DNA of 64,000 nucleotides from Candidatus Uhrbacteria bacterium (GTDB taxonomy: Bacteria; Patescibacteriota; Patescibacteriia; 2-12-FULL-60-25). Below, in pieces: positions 25,219-36,034 of the stretch (the first letter of the stretch is position 1; the number at the start of each line of letters is the position of its first letter). The DNA is taken from the NCBI GenBank assembly GCA_030649995.1, contig JAUSEV010000013.1:1-64000 (forward strand). The letters are read 5' to 3'. Made by a program: the position numbers and the translations under genes. Under the pieces are notes generated by a model. It searched no databases, was not told where the DNA came from, and saw only the letters and a program-made list of their open reading frames with translations.

Positions 25219-28200
25219 ATGTCCACCTTATTTACGTCTGTACGGAGAACGCTGTTAACAGTTGGCGCGACCAGCTGTTTATTATTTTCGGTCATTTTAC
25301 CGGTGTCGGCGGCTTCCACGATTTCCGTGACCACGTTTGGTTTGCCGAACGGGGGATTTCCGGGAACGCCCATTAAGGCGAGTTCCGGTGCCGCGGCCAT
25401 TCTTAAGCTTGAAGTCACGGCTTCTCAAGCCAGCCAGACCTTTACTTCGGTCACCGTGAATTTTAGCGGGACGGGTTTTGTGACGACCTCATTGGCAACC
25501 ATTGCCACAGGCGTTTCTTCCGGCGTGGCTCTTTATTTGGATGACGGCGGCACGGTCAATCAATTTGATGGAACGGACAGCGTTATTACGCTTGCCGCAT
25601 CTCCGGGCTGGACAGGAAATACCGCGGACATCACGCTCACACCGGCTACTCCCGTTGCTTTGACCTCGGGCACGGCAAAAAAGATTTTTGTGGTGATTCG
25701 AACTTCCGGAACCATCGTCAGTGGTAATCAAATCATCGCTGCCGTGGGCATAAACGGAGTGGCGACCTCTGATGGAAGTGGGCCAACCGCCGCTTTTTCC
25801 GCCAACAATTATACGGCGGACACCGTGGCTCCATTGATCAGTAAAGTGGATGGATCAACCGGCAGCAACAGTCTGACCGTTACCTTTAGTGAAGCGGTGG
25901 AGAAGGTTGGTGGTGGAAATTTGAGTGCCAGCGAATTTGCGTATGTGGATGGCGGTGGAAGCGCGCAAACCTTGTCCACCGTGTCTCATGTGGCCGGACA
26001 ATCAACGGCGACTCTCACCATGAGCGGCAATTTGGATAGCCAAGATTTTAGCGTACCTGCCACGTTGGCAGCCGGATCAAACAAGATCGCGGACATGGCC
26101 GGAAACGCGGCCGGGACAACAGCCGTAAATGCCACCAGTTCTCTTAAAATCACGACGGCCACGGTTCCATCGGCAACGGCCGGAACGGTTTATAGCGGCA
26201 CTCCGCTCGTAACGTTTGCCGCTGCCGGAGGGGCCGGGACGTTTACTTTTGCTCTTGCCGATGCCAGTTCTACGGCAACGTTTGTGACGCTAGGATTGAA
26301 TCTCAATACGAATACAGGGGCGGTGACAGGAACTGTTGCCAATGTCACGGGTGCCTTTAATTTTAACTTAAAAGTGACTGATGCCGCTTTTGTGACATCG
26401 ACAAAAGGCTTTACCATCAACGTAGCTCCTGCCGGAGGTGGTGGAGTTCCGGGAATCAGCAATGTTAACCCACCGGGAGGAACACAGGGCGCGAGCAACA
26501 TTTCCGTTACGGTTACCGGCGGAAATACGCACTTCGCCAGTACCAGCACCGTCGAATTCTTGATGCCACAGGGATTGAGCGGAACCAATGGCATTACTGT
26601 CAGCAATGTTTCCGCATCCAGTACAACGGTGTTAAATTTCCAAGTTGCCATTGCCGCCGGTGCTGTTATGGGAAGTCGTGATGTCAAAATCACGACTGGC
26701 GGCGAGGCCGTTATCATGCCCAACGGGTTTGGAGTTGGCGCATCAGGAGGTTCCGGATTGACCCTCCAGTTTCCGTCCGACAGCGCAACAGGAGTTCCGA
26801 TTCCACCAAATTTCAGTTTCAGTCAAACCACGGAAAGTTCCGTATTGAGCTATCGTGTCACCGTTAAAACCTCACAAGATTTATCAGGAACCGTGCCCGC
26901 CATTTGGGATTATGTATTCCCGCAAAGTCCCACGACGAACGGAGGACATTGCAGCTCTGCGCAGTGTAACCTTTCCTACGGATCAGGCGTGTTCCGTCTC
27001 CTCACTCAAGCCTCGGCTTTGTCGCCTAACACCGATTACTATTGGCAGGTTCGGACATACACAACCTCAACGAGTGGAGTGAGCGATACGGTTGCCCCAT
27101 TGGAATCCACAGCGCAACGTAAATTTACAACAACCGCGTCCGTGACAGATACCATGCCACCGAGCATCTTTCACCGACCGGTCTTTCAAGCCACAGCCAG
27201 CACCAATTTTGACGTATTTGCTCGCGTTTTGGATAACATTGCCAATGCTTCCACTACACCTGCTTTGACCGCAAAAATTCTTTATTGCGCAGGCGCAGGC
27301 TGTACTCCGGCCAATCCGACTAATGGCGCGTCTATCGGCGCCGGTTATTATCGATTCACCATTCCGAGCGCCACGATCGGTGTGGCAAGTACCGTCATCC
27401 GTTACAGTCTTCAATCCTCTGATGGATCCAACACCACGAATTTTACGCAACCGGATACGAGTCCTTTTCAGCTCTCATCGGTTGCCGCCGGATCTAGCTC
27501 CATCGCAGGGACGGTAAAAGATGGGACAGGAACATGCGCGGCAGGCATTCAAGGAGCCGTGGTCTTTGCCGAGGGCAGCGGATTTTCCGCGTTGAGCAAT
27601 GGAAGTTGTGCGTTCACCATTTCCAACATTTTCGCCGGCACCTATGACTTGGTGGCGGTACACGATGGATATGCGGATCGCAAAATAGAGGGCGTTCCGG
27701 CCGGAAGCACAGGCCTTGCCATGTCTCTTCCGCAAGGACAATCGGGCGGATTCGGCGGAGATACGGCAAAACCTCGCATCAAATTTACCGGACCCATGGA
27801 TGGCATGACCAACATGCCTGGAGCCTTTTCCGACTTTAAGGTTTTCTTGGTGTTTGATAAAACCATGAGTCAAACCGCTGTCACAACCCCGGGAAATTTA
27901 AAGGTGCAAGAATTAAATTCCACCACCGGCGCGCTTACGGATATCACGACAACCAAGGGAAGCTGGACCTATTATCCAACGGCTCCGGCAAGCGGGAGTA
28001 TGCTGCCTCCGGAGAGCAACCTTGCCGCTTGGTCGTTGAGCGGTACCAATACGCTTGGAGATAACAAAACTTTTGTGGTACAGGTGAGTCAGAATATTAC
28101 GGATACGGCAGGTAACCCCATCCAAGGAAATCAACCGGACGGGAGTTATGCCTTTTCCTTTTCGACCGGACAAGCCTTTACAGGCACCTTTACGGGAGGC

Positions 28201-31200
28201 GGATCCTTTGGCGGTGGGGCGTTTATTCCGCCACACGTCAATGGCATGACCCCACCTCCAGGGATGGTCGGCGTACCGTTGAATTCGAAAGTGGTGATTG
28301 ATTTTTCGGACGCGATGGCAGATGACGGAGGAGGTTATACCTTAAAGAGCATGATAAAATTATTCCGCGTATCAGGAACCACGGAAACGGATATCTCATC
28401 TTCAGCCATCGGCACCGTCACCTTGAATTCGGCGAAGTTGTCCGCGACGTTGGCGTTGAGCAGCGGATTTAATGGAGGGGTATTTGAAAACAACACGCAA
28501 TACCGTCTAAAGGTTTTGGGAGGGGCAAAATCATCGAGCAATTTGACCTTGGCGCCTCCGGGTTCCGAATCGCAAGTAATGTTCACGTCAGGCTTTACGT
28601 CCGGCGCGACTTCGGATACCGCTCCACCATCGGTTGTCGGTTCATTTCCGGACTCAAACGCCACGGCCGTACCAGTAAATTTGGGCGCGGTGAGCGTTGG
28701 ATTTAACAAGGACATGGATGGCTCTACCATCACCACAAATTCCGTGTACCTTTCCATCGGTTCCACTGCAGTCAATGGCACGGTGCAATATAAGGGGTTG
28801 GAGCGTCAGGCCATCTTTCTTCCAAAGAGTGCCCTTACTCCAAATACGACCTATACGTTAAACGTCACCGCTGATGTAAAAGCGTTAAACGGCATTGCCG
28901 TTACGGCCGTGACCCGAAACTTTACGACCGGCGAAGCGGATGGGAGCGCACCAACCATCTCCTTTATGAATGCGGATGACTTTAATCTGGCCATGACCTT
29001 TTCTGAATCGGTAAGCGCGGTAAAAGCGGTTGACACCTTAAACTGGCCATCCAGCGTTCTTAATCCATCCGTCTATAATGTGGTCAAGTATGGCGCTGCC
29101 GGCTTTAATCCGGCGAGCGCGGGTACGACCGTAAGTCTCACGTCCGTCACCTTTACGTATGATCCTTTCACCAATACGGTGATGTTAAACGGTTTGGGTT
29201 TGCCGTCCGCGGCGATTGGACAGGAACTCTATCTTTCCCTCCAAACCACAGGGGATAACATTTTGAAGGATTTATCAGGCAATGCAATGACGGCAAGCGC
29301 CTCATCAACGCGCGCGCCCATTAAAAACAGTTCGCTCACAAAAGGAGAGCTTGGGCCCATGGCAATGACAACCGACTCCTTCTCAAGCGGCGGAACGTTT
29401 GTGCCGACCAACTTTTCTTCCACCTCTTTCGGATTTGCTCCTCCGGTGGAAGTTCGACCGTTTAACACCATGGCCGGTCAGACCACCATCTACGGCGTTC
29501 GAATCCCATTATCCCAACAGATTCCGGCAAGCGGAGCGGTTATTCTCACGTTCCCATCTGGATTTGATGTTTCCGCAGCCAAGCAAGACACGCTAAGCCC
29601 CATGCGAACCGACTTGAACGGTCCGGGGACAGGAACGCCAACCTTTAAGTGCGGAACGAATGTTGCCGCAGGAAAATCCTGCGGAGGTTCGGCAAACAGT
29701 GATGACACGGGAAGCGCTCAAGGTGGATTGGCCGATGATGGCGTGGTCGTCAATACGGCCGCCAGAACCGTGACCGTGTATCTTTCCGCGGCTACGGTGA
29801 ATGGGAATGACTTTGTGAGCATCGATATTGCCGGCGTCAAAAATTCAACGGTTCCAAAAGACTTTAACACTTCCGGATATACGGTGGATGTAAAGACGAT
29901 GAACGGCTCCACGTCGCTCGAATCTCTCACATCAAACTCATTCTTTATCCAGTCAGCCGGCACCAATGTGCTCACCGGTACGATTACCGCAACAAGCAAC
30001 GATCAGGCAGGAACCATGAAGGTGTATCTCATGTCGCCTATGACCGGTCCGCTCGAAACAACATCGGCAAACTTCGCAAGCGGAACAACGGCAACCTACA
30101 CCTTTACCACGCTTCCAGCCGGAGAATATTATCTCTTTACCGATCAAGCCATCACCCTCTTTACCAAAGAATATGCGGGAAAAATGCCACCTGATCGTGT
30201 GGTGATCGGTAGTGGCACCACAACCCATAACTTTACGTTGGGGAGTAATACAACCGGAGGCGTCAATGTCACCGTCACTCTCGCGGGTCCAGCAAACGAA
30301 CTTTTGGATGTATTTGCCGGTTCCCAGGTGGGATTCCGCGTTAAACAGGTCACCTTGGACGGAGACGGCAACGGATCAGTCACATTGAACTTGGCGGCGG
30401 GTGACTGGTTTATGGGAGTCGGTCCTCAAATGCCAAAAGGCATTACCAATGCACCGCCACCGGCGCCAACTACCTACCTCATGCCAAAACCAAAACAGTT
30501 GAGAATTTCCGGTACCGCGTGTGTCATTGATGGTACAAATGGATGTAGCGTTACGTTCACTCTAACCTCCGCGAGCAAGACCATTAAAGGAATTGTGCAG
30601 GATGGCTCCGGAAAGATCATTGCGAACGCGGAAATCTACGCCTATTCCCCTGACGGTGGATTCGGAACCCATGCCCAAACAGATACGGCAGGAGGGTTTA
30701 CCCTCAATGTGACCGAAGGGAGCTATGTTGTTGGAGCGTTTATTCCCGGTATGCCGCCTTCAAAAGAATTTTCGGTCATCGTGAGCAGTGCGGCGAGCAC
30801 TTATCTCTTTGTCAACGGTTCAAACACCGGTATTACCGCCGCGACCGCTGCCACGACGTTTATTCTGAAACTCGTGAAACCCGATTACACGATTTCCGGA
30901 AAAGTCACGGATGGAACGAATGTGATCCAAGGCGCTTCTGTTTACGCCTATCGCACGGATGGTCCCGGACACGCGGGAAGCATTACGGATTCGAGCGGCG
31001 CTTATACTCTTTATGTCGCGAACGGAACGTGGAAAGTCGGAGCCTTCCTTCCTCAATATGGAAACTTGTCCGAACAGACCGTGACCGTGAGTGGTTCCAG
31101 CCAGTCAAACATCAACTTCTCTCCAACGCTCACAGGGACGTTCTACGCCGTTTCCGGCCGCGTCTATAAAGATACAAATACTGACGGCGACTATGATTCC

Positions 31201-34200
31201 GGTGAAGAAATCACCAACGTATTTGTTCGTATCCTTGGAAATAGCACCTTTAACGAGGTGATCACGGGAAGCGACGGGACGTATAGCATGAACGTGCCTT
31301 CAGGAAATGGATATGTGATTAAGGGTTTTGCTCCGAATCTCGGAGAATTGCCTCCACTCGCGAGCTTTAACGTGACCGCAAACGTCACTGACAAAGACAT
31401 CCAGATTTCTACGCCAAACACGCTCACGATCATCATGTCCACGACAACGCCTGATGCCTTCATCAATGCGTTCTCTTCTACCGGTCAAGGAGCGCATACG
31501 GAAATTAAAAATGGAACTTCCACAACCGTGCAGCTTCCAAATGGAACGTATAAAATCAATGTTCAAGTATCGGGCGCGAGCATTACCGGAAGCAGCATTG
31601 CCGGAACAACCGGAGCAACCGTCTTTGACACCACCAACAGCGTTTTGACCGTTGATGGAGCGGAAAGTTTGACCGTAACCATTCCAACGTTACGGACGGT
31701 GAGCGGAACGGTTACAGACGGCACTACTGCCGTGGGCGATGCGTGGGTTGAGATCTTCTTGGCAAACAGCAATGTCCACTTTGGAACCAAGGCCGCGAGC
31801 AATGGAACCTTTAGCCTCAAAGTCGCGGATTCATCAACGGACTATCGTATCAACGCGATGAAACCCGGGTATACGCGTGAACCATCGGCATTAACCGTGA
31901 ATGGCGCCAATGCGACCGGACAGACGCTTGCCATGAGCATTGCTTCCTTAAGTATTTCCGGTCAGGTAAAAATCGGAACCAGTGGCGCCCCAAATGCCTT
32001 TGTGCGCGCGGAAAAGCAGGGAGGGGGATTTGCCGGAACGCAAGCTGACGCGAACGGAAATTACACTCTCTTTGTAAACAGCGGTTCTTGGAACGTCTTC
32101 GCGGTGGCGGAAGGTTACGCGGAAGCCGCTTTCGCGAGCAATCCGTTGACCGTCAGCAGTTCGGTAACGGACAAGAATATTACCGTGTCAACATCCGTCA
32201 GTTTGGATCCTCCAAAAACCAAGCCGATTATTCCATCCAGCGGAGGAACGCTTGAAGACACGACTTCCGGTATCAAGTTAACGATTCCGGCGAACGCTCT
32301 TGGCACACAAACTTCCGCTGGAAACGTACAAGCGAAAGAAACAAACAATGTGCGTGCCACGGATGCGGCAAGACCGGTCAACGGCAAAGCGCAAGAAATT
32401 ACGGCAACGGATGCGGATGGAAATTCCATCAACAGCTTGAATGATTCCGTGACCGTGGAAATGACCTTCACCAAAGCGGAAATGGCTACCACCGCCTCCG
32501 CTTCCGACAGCTCCATTGATACAAAAACCGAGGCGGATAAATTGCAGATGGGTTATTGGGATGAAACAACCTCCAACTGGGTGACGTTGCCAAGTACCAT
32601 AACCTATCTAAGCTCCACGGGAACGGTCGTTACGGTTCCTGCCACCGACTTATCGAATGTGTCGACCATGACTGTTACCGCAAATACCACCCACTTTTCG
32701 CTGTACGCGCCTATCGTAGCCACCGATCCTTCGGCTCTTGCGACCCCAACAGGATTTACGGCTAACGGCGCCAGCACCAGTCAGGTGAGCCTTGCATGGA
32801 CAGCGGTAAGCGGAGCTTCGGGCTATGACATCTATCGCAGTACTTCTTCGGATGGGACATTCAGTCGTATTGGCAGCGAACCAACGGTTTCTTCCGGATC
32901 AACCGTTACCTACTCGGATACGGGTTTGAGTGCCGGTACGGTGTACTTCTACAAGATCACAACACTTAACGGTTCCGTTGAATCTGCCGCTACGACTGCT
33001 ACATCAGCCTCTACCGGTGGAACTTCAACAGTCACGACAGGCGGTGGCGGTGGCGGCGGAGGTGGTGGCGGTTCTTCTGTCACGCCAACGTATCAATCCT
33101 ATACACAGATCGCTCCAGGTGTCATCACGACATCAACGACTTCTGTCGCGCCAGCCCCAAGTCCCGCCCCAACAGCCACGGCGCCAGCTCCAACAGCCGC
33201 TCCTGCGCCAACGACACAGGCTCCAGCTCCTGCCATGACACAAACACTGATCACTCCTTTGGTAACAATTATGTTGACCAGTGAATTAGGTCCGGGGGCA
33301 CGAGGCGAGCAGGTAAGAATTCTGCAAGAATTCCTTGCAAAAGATCCGAATATCTATCCCGAAGGACTAATAAGTGGGTACTATGGTTTGTTTACCGTAA
33401 AAGCGGTGCGAGCTTTTCAAGCAAAATACGGCATTGCTCGAGTCGGTCGTGTAGGGCCGGCAACATTACGGAAGCTGCAGGAGTTTATGAGACAAACTAC
33501 CGTGTCTGCTCCAACAACCATGACGCAAACGCTGACAGCACCGACATCGGCAGTGACCTTTAGCGGGTTGACGGCACAGGCTCTGCTCGTCGCCCCTGGA
33601 GCAAAACTGAACTTCCGGTATGATTACCTGAATAATTCCGGAAAGAAGCAAAGCGTAAGGATCGTGCGTCAGATCATCAATGCCCAAGGAAAAGTCGTTG
33701 CAACCTATAGAACTCAAGCGACCCTTCAACCCGGCAAAGCGTTTAACGGCAGAGTTACGCAAGCCATCACGCGTAGCCTGCCGGTTGGCACTTATGAAAT
33801 GCGGGTTACGATCACGGACAGCAAAACCGGAACATTGATCGAAAAGAATCAGTTCTCCTTTACCGTGGCAGTGCCGCAACCAAAAGCGAAGGTGGTAAAA
33901 CCACAACCAAAGGCAAAAATGTGGGTCTTGGGTGGAGCGAGCGCCAATGAGGACATCTCTCTTACCTCCGCAAGCGCAAAGGGAAAACTTCCCGGCTCAA
34001 TCAATCTTCGGTTCAAGGTGGTGCCGGATGAACCGGAAAGGATCGCTTACACGTTGACCCTTAAAAGTCCGGATGGAAAAGTTTTGACCTCGATGAAAGG
34101 GGCGCGAACGGTAACTCTCAAGGCGGGATTAAATCTTGTGCAAAAATTAGCCAAGACATTGCCCGTCGGTTCCTATAAACTCACATTGACCGCGGAGAGT

Positions 34201-34266
34201 CTGATGGATGAGATGAGCGTGGACTTGGGAGAGCTCGTCATTCCTTTAGAAATCAGCGAACAGTAA
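25219..34266 (+). CDS. Giant modular surface protein with peptidoglycan-binding domain
   Basis: A 3015-aa exported protein. A signal peptide covers residues about 1-31 (ending near VSAAST). Then follow Ig-like and SbsA-like domains (about 200-310 and 1130-1240, with PPSVVGSFPDSNATAVPVN), a cadherin/He_PIG-like unit (about 310-400), an IPT-like unit (about 415-500), and five carboxypeptidase-regulatory-like beta sandwiches (about 1786-2310, each KxxxGxVxDGxxxxxxAxVxAY). Next are an FN3 domain (about 2506-2600), a Gly9 run, a Pro/Ala linker, and a PG_binding_1 domain (about 2688-2755, GARGEQVRILQEFL, VKAVRAFQAKYGI). The C-terminus holds two beta domains. It probably attaches to peptidoglycan and reaches outward for adhesion or as a surface coat. 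Confidence 0.88.
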   Translation: MSTLFTSVRRTLLTVGATSCLLFSVILPVSAASTISVTTFGLPNGGFPGTPIKASSGAAAILKLEVTASQASQTFTSVTVNFSGTGFVTTSLATIATGVSSGVALYLDDGGTVNQFDGTDSVITLAASPGWTGNTADITLTPATPVALTSGTAKKIFVVIRTSGTIVSGNQIIAAVGINGVATSDGSGPTAAFSANNYTADTVAPLISKVDGSTGSNSLTVTFSEAVEKVGGGNLSASEFAYVDGGGSAQTLSTVSHVAGQSTATLTMSGNLDSQDFSVPATLAAGSNKIADMAGNAAGTTAVNATSSLKITTATVPSATAGTVYSGTPLVTFAAAGGAGTFTFALADASSTATFVTLGLNLNTNTGAVTGTVANVTGAFNFNLKVTDAAFVTSTKGFTINVAPAGGGGVPGISNVNPPGGTQGASNISVTVTGGNTHFASTSTVEFLMPQGLSGTNGITVSNVSASSTTVLNFQVAIAAGAVMGSRDVKITTGGEAVIMPNGFGVGASGGSGLTLQFPSDSATGVPIPPNFSFSQTTESSVLSYRVTVKTSQDLSGTVPAIWDYVFPQSPTTNGGHCSSAQCNLSYGSGVFRLLTQASALSPNTDYYWQVRTYTTSTSGVSDTVAPLESTAQRKFTTTASVTDTMPPSIFHRPVFQATASTNFDVFARVLDNIANASTTPALTAKILYCAGAGCTPANPTNGASIGAGYYRFTIPSATIGVASTVIRYSLQSSDGSNTTNFTQPDTSPFQLSSVAAGSSSIAGTVKDGTGTCAAGIQGAVVFAEGSGFSALSNGSCAFTISNIFAGTYDLVAVHDGYADRKIEGVPAGSTGLAMSLPQGQSGGFGGDTAKPRIKFTGPMDGMTNMPGAFSDFKVFLVFDKTMSQTAVTTPGNLKVQELNSTTGALTDITTTKGSWTYYPTAPASGSMLPPESNLAAWSLSGTNTLGDNKTFVVQVSQNITDTAGNPIQGNQPDGSYAFSFSTGQAFTGTFTGGGSFGGGAFIPPHVNGMTPPPGMVGVPLNSKVVIDFSDAMADDGGGYTLKSMIKLFRVSGTTETDISSSAIGTVTLNSAKLSATLALSSGFNGGVFENNTQYRLKVLGGAKSSSNLTLAPPGSESQVMFTSGFTSGATSDTAPPSVVGSFPDSNATAVPVNLGAVSVGFNKDMDGSTITTNSVYLSIGSTAVNGTVQYKGLERQAIFLPKSALTPNTTYTLNVTADVKALNGIAVTAVTRNFTTGEADGSAPTISFMNADDFNLAMTFSESVSAVKAVDTLNWPSSVLNPSVYNVVKYGAAGFNPASAGTTVSLTSVTFTYDPFTNTVMLNGLGLPSAAIGQELYLSLQTTGDNILKDLSGNAMTASASSTRAPIKNSSLTKGELGPMAMTTDSFSSGGTFVPTNFSSTSFGFAPPVEVRPFNTMAGQTTIYGVRIPLSQQIPASGAVILTFPSGFDVSAAKQDTLSPMRTDLNGPGTGTPTFKCGTNVAAGKSCGGSANSDDTGSAQGGLADDGVVVNTAARTVTVYLSAATVNGNDFVSIDIAGVKNSTVPKDFNTSGYTVDVKTMNGSTSLESLTSNSFFIQSAGTNVLTGTITATSNDQAGTMKVYLMSPMTGPLETTSANFASGTTATYTFTTLPAGEYYLFTDQAITLFTKEYAGKMPPDRVVIGSGTTTHNFTLGSNTTGGVNVTVTLAGPANELLDVFAGSQVGFRVKQVTLDGDGNGSVTLNLAAGDWFMGVGPQMPKGITNAPPPAPTTYLMPKPKQLRISGTACVIDGTNGCSVTFTLTSASKTIKGIVQDGSGKIIANAEIYAYSPDGGFGTHAQTDTAGGFTLNVTEGSYVVGAFIPGMPPSKEFSVIVSSAASTYLFVNGSNTGITAATAATTFILKLVKPDYTISGKVTDGTNVIQGASVYAYRTDGPGHAGSITDSSGAYTLYVANGTWKVGAFLPQYGNLSEQTVTVSGSSQSNINFSPTLTGTFYAVSGRVYKDTNTDGDYDSGEEITNVFVRILGNSTFNEVITGSDGTYSMNVPSGNGYVIKGFAPNLGELPPLASFNVTANVTDKDIQISTPNTLTIIMSTTTPDAFINAFSSTGQGAHTEIKNGTSTTVQLPNGTYKINVQVSGASITGSSIAGTTGATVFDTTNSVLTVDGAESLTVTIPTLRTVSGTVTDGTTAVGDAWVEIFLANSNVHFGTKAASNGTFSLKVADSSTDYRINAMKPGYTREPSALTVNGANATGQTLAMSIASLSISGQVKIGTSGAPNAFVRAEKQGGGFAGTQADANGNYTLFVNSGSWNVFAVAEGYAEAAFASNPLTVSSSVTDKNITVSTSVSLDPPKTKPIIPSSGGTLEDTTSGIKLTIPANALGTQTSAGNVQAKETNNVRATDAARPVNGKAQEITATDADGNSINSLNDSVTVEMTFTKAEMATTASASDSSIDTKTEADKLQMGYWDETTSNWVTLPSTITYLSSTGTVVTVPATDLSNVSTMTVTANTTHFSLYAPIVATDPSALATPTGFTANGASTSQVSLAWTAVSGASGYDIYRSTSSDGTFSRIGSEPTVSSGSTVTYSDTGLSAGTVYFYKITTLNGSVESAATTATSASTGGTSTVTTGGGGGGGGGGGSSVTPTYQSYTQIAPGVITTSTTSVAPAPSPAPTATAPAPTAAPAPTTQAPAPAMTQTLITPLVTIMLTSELGPGARGEQVRILQEFLAKDPNIYPEGLISGYYGLFTVKAVRAFQAKYGIARVGRVGPATLRKLQEFMRQTTVSAPTTMTQTLTAPTSAVTFSGLTAQALLVAPGAKLNFRYDYLNNSGKKQSVRIVRQIINAQGKVVATYRTQATLQPGKAFNGRVTQAITRSLPVGTYEMRVTITDSKTGTLIEKNQFSFTVAVPQPKAKVVKPQPKAKMWVLGGASANEDISLTSASAKGKLPGSINLRFKVVPDEPERIAYTLTLKSPDGKVLTSMKGARTVTLKAGLNLVQKLAKTLPVGSYKLTLTAESLMDEMSVDLGELVIPLEISEQ

Positions 34267-34293
34267 AAAAAACGATTCATCCGCCACGGAAAG

Positions 34294-34330
34294 AAAAATC
34301 ACCCCGTTTTGAGAGACGGGGTGATTTTTA
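34294..34330. terminator. Bidirectional terminator between the surface protein and fmt
   Basis: AAAAATCACCCCGT, a short loop, then ACGGGGTGATTTTT, usable on both strands. The TAA stop of fmt lies in its outer arm. Confidence 0.9.
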
Positions 34331-35248
34331 GTGAACCCAGCCGGGTCTTCCTCGTAAAAATTCTTTGCCTTCCATGGGCGTTTTTCCTTCGGGTTGAACG
34401 CGTTTAAGGATGAGGGAGGTTTTTTGACCGCACGCGACGGCGGGTTCTCCATCAATAATGCATGGGGTGTTTGGGAGAAGTTCTGTTTTTGATCCGACTG
34501 CCGCTCGCAGAATCTTTAACCGTTTTCCGTCAATCATGATGAATGTGCCCGGCCACGGATCAAACGCGCGGACGGTTCGTTCCAGTTCATCGGCCGATTG
34601 ATTCCAGTCCAACATTCCATCCTCGCGCGACAAAAGGGTGACGGTGGTTGCGGCCGCATGGTTTTGTTCGATCGGTTTGAGATTGCCATTCAGATATTTG
34701 AATAAAATATCGGGCAAAAGGTTTGCGCTAAGGCGCGAGAGGCGAGAGGAAAGCGTGGCATTTGTATCATCCGATCGAATCGGTTCTGTGACAAACGCGA
34801 GTGTTGGACCATGATCCAGAGCCGCGTCCATTTTTATAATGGTGATACCGGTTGTCTCATCGCCGTTTTTGATTGCCGAGGCGATTGGAGAAGCGCCGCG
34901 ATATTTTGGAAGAAGAGAGCCGTGGACGTTGATCATGCCATGAGGATACAGATTGAGAACGTTCTCTGGAATGATCTGACCAAAACTGGCAACGATAGCC
35001 GCATCCGCCGAAAGCTTTTTGAGCTCCCCAAACGCTTCGTCGCTTTTGATTTTATCAAATTGACGAACCGGAATTCCCAATCGGTTTGCCGCCTGTTTTG
35101 CAGGGGAAGTCACGGAAATCGCATGTCGACCAACGGGTCGATCCGGCTGTGTGATGACGGTCAGAACTTCAAAACGCGTATCTTTGGCGAGACATTCGAG
35201 AAGAGGCACGGAAAAATCAGATGTGCCGTAGAAAACGAGGCGAATCAT
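34328..35248 (-). CDS. fmt: Methionyl-tRNA formyltransferase
   Basis: A 306-aa enzyme that formylates initiator Met-tRNA using 10-formyl-tetrahydrofolate. The start is MIRLVFYGTSDFSVPLLE, with the catalytic INVHGSLLPKYRGASPI (His, Asn and the SLLPxxRG loop) and the aspartate in IIKMDAALDHGP. The C-terminal OB-like domain has WPGTFIMIDGKRLKI. I place the start at this Met, because an upstream extension of 14 residues is not conserved. It stands alone, without def. Confidence 0.95.
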   Translation of the reverse strand: MIRLVFYGTSDFSVPLLECLAKDTRFEVLTVITQPDRPVGRHAISVTSPAKQAANRLGIPVRQFDKIKSDEAFGELKKLSADAAIVASFGQIIPENVLNLYPHGMINVHGSLLPKYRGASPIASAIKNGDETTGITIIKMDAALDHGPTLAFVTEPIRSDDTNATLSSRLSRLSANLLPDILFKYLNGNLKPIEQNHAAATTVTLLSREDGMLDWNQSADELERTVRAFDPWPGTFIMIDGKRLKILRAAVGSKTELLPNTPCIIDGEPAVACGQKTSLILKRVQPEGKTPMEGKEFLRGRPGWVH

Positions 35249-35347
35249 GTGAGGATCAAAGACTATACGACGATTTGCATAAGTCGTCAAAATCCATTAT
35301 GATGTTTTTGTTGCGATAAAGGAAAAAAGAGAAGAAAGGAGAGCGGC

Positions 35348-35953
35348 ATGCGAATCCAACAGATATGCTTCGTAGATGAGAGCGGGTACATCAGCATGAC
35401 GGACGGTCGCCGCTTCTTCATGTTCTTTCCCTTCGGCAAGGATGAGGTGCGGCGTATCCTCGAGGAAAACGCAAAAGATGCGGAGAATGTTCCGCTTATC
35501 CTTAGCGGCCTCGAACAACAGGTCGACATTCCCGAAATAGCAGATCGGCAAACGACGGTGCTCGAGGGTAAGACGGTCATAGCTCTGAATCAGATGATGG
35601 CATCCTTCGGACCTATTTCCGGTGCTCAACTCGCCGCCTTTTCACGCGTTTGTCCGGAAATCCACAACTTGCTCTTTTCCGACGATCCGAGCATCAGAGA
35701 AGCTCTCATCGGTTTTTCCGATGAAAGGGGGAGTCAGCATATCGTTGTCTTCTACTCACGACAGCAGATCAAGCATTTCGTGTGGGGAATGGACTGGTTA
35801 ACCGCCGGACAGCGACAAGGTATCCTTCGTCGCGTCTACTCAAGCCATTTGCCGAAGCGGACATCACAACCGATGGTCAAGATCGTGGGTCCGATAGCCG
35901 GTTTGTTTAACTGCGCCGCTGCGCTACAGAGGCAGTCAGCCTCTCGTAATTGA
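35348..35953 (+). CDS. Hypothetical protein, GC-rich orphan gene
   Basis: I do not recognise this 201-aa protein. It is soluble, with mixed alpha/beta content. It opens MRIQQICFVDESGYISMTDG, which looks like a short beta meander, and has a helical middle (GKDEVRRILEENAKDAENV). Ribosome-binding site GGAG lies six bases before the ATG, and an intrinsic terminator follows 39 bases after the stop. Codon use is GC-rich relative to fmt. It shares this design with six other single genes in the window. Confidence 0.65.
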   Translation: MRIQQICFVDESGYISMTDGRRFFMFFPFGKDEVRRILEENAKDAENVPLILSGLEQQVDIPEIADRQTTVLEGKTVIALNQMMASFGPISGAQLAAFSRVCPEIHNLLFSDDPSIREALIGFSDERGSQHIVVFYSRQQIKHFVWGMDWLTAGQRQGILRRVYSSHLPKRTSQPMVKIVGPIAGLFNCAAALQRQSASRN

Positions 35954-35991
35954 TCGGGACAGATCGTTTCTCACTCTTCCGCCTTACCTTG

Positions 35992-36018
35992 CCTCGGCTT
36001 CTTGTCCGAGGTTTTTTT
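35992..36018 (+). terminator. Intrinsic terminator of the 35348-35953 gene
   Basis: CCTCGG, an eight-base loop, CCGAGG, then seven T. Confidence 0.9.
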
Positions 36019-36034
36019 AAGTTTCGCCACGGCT

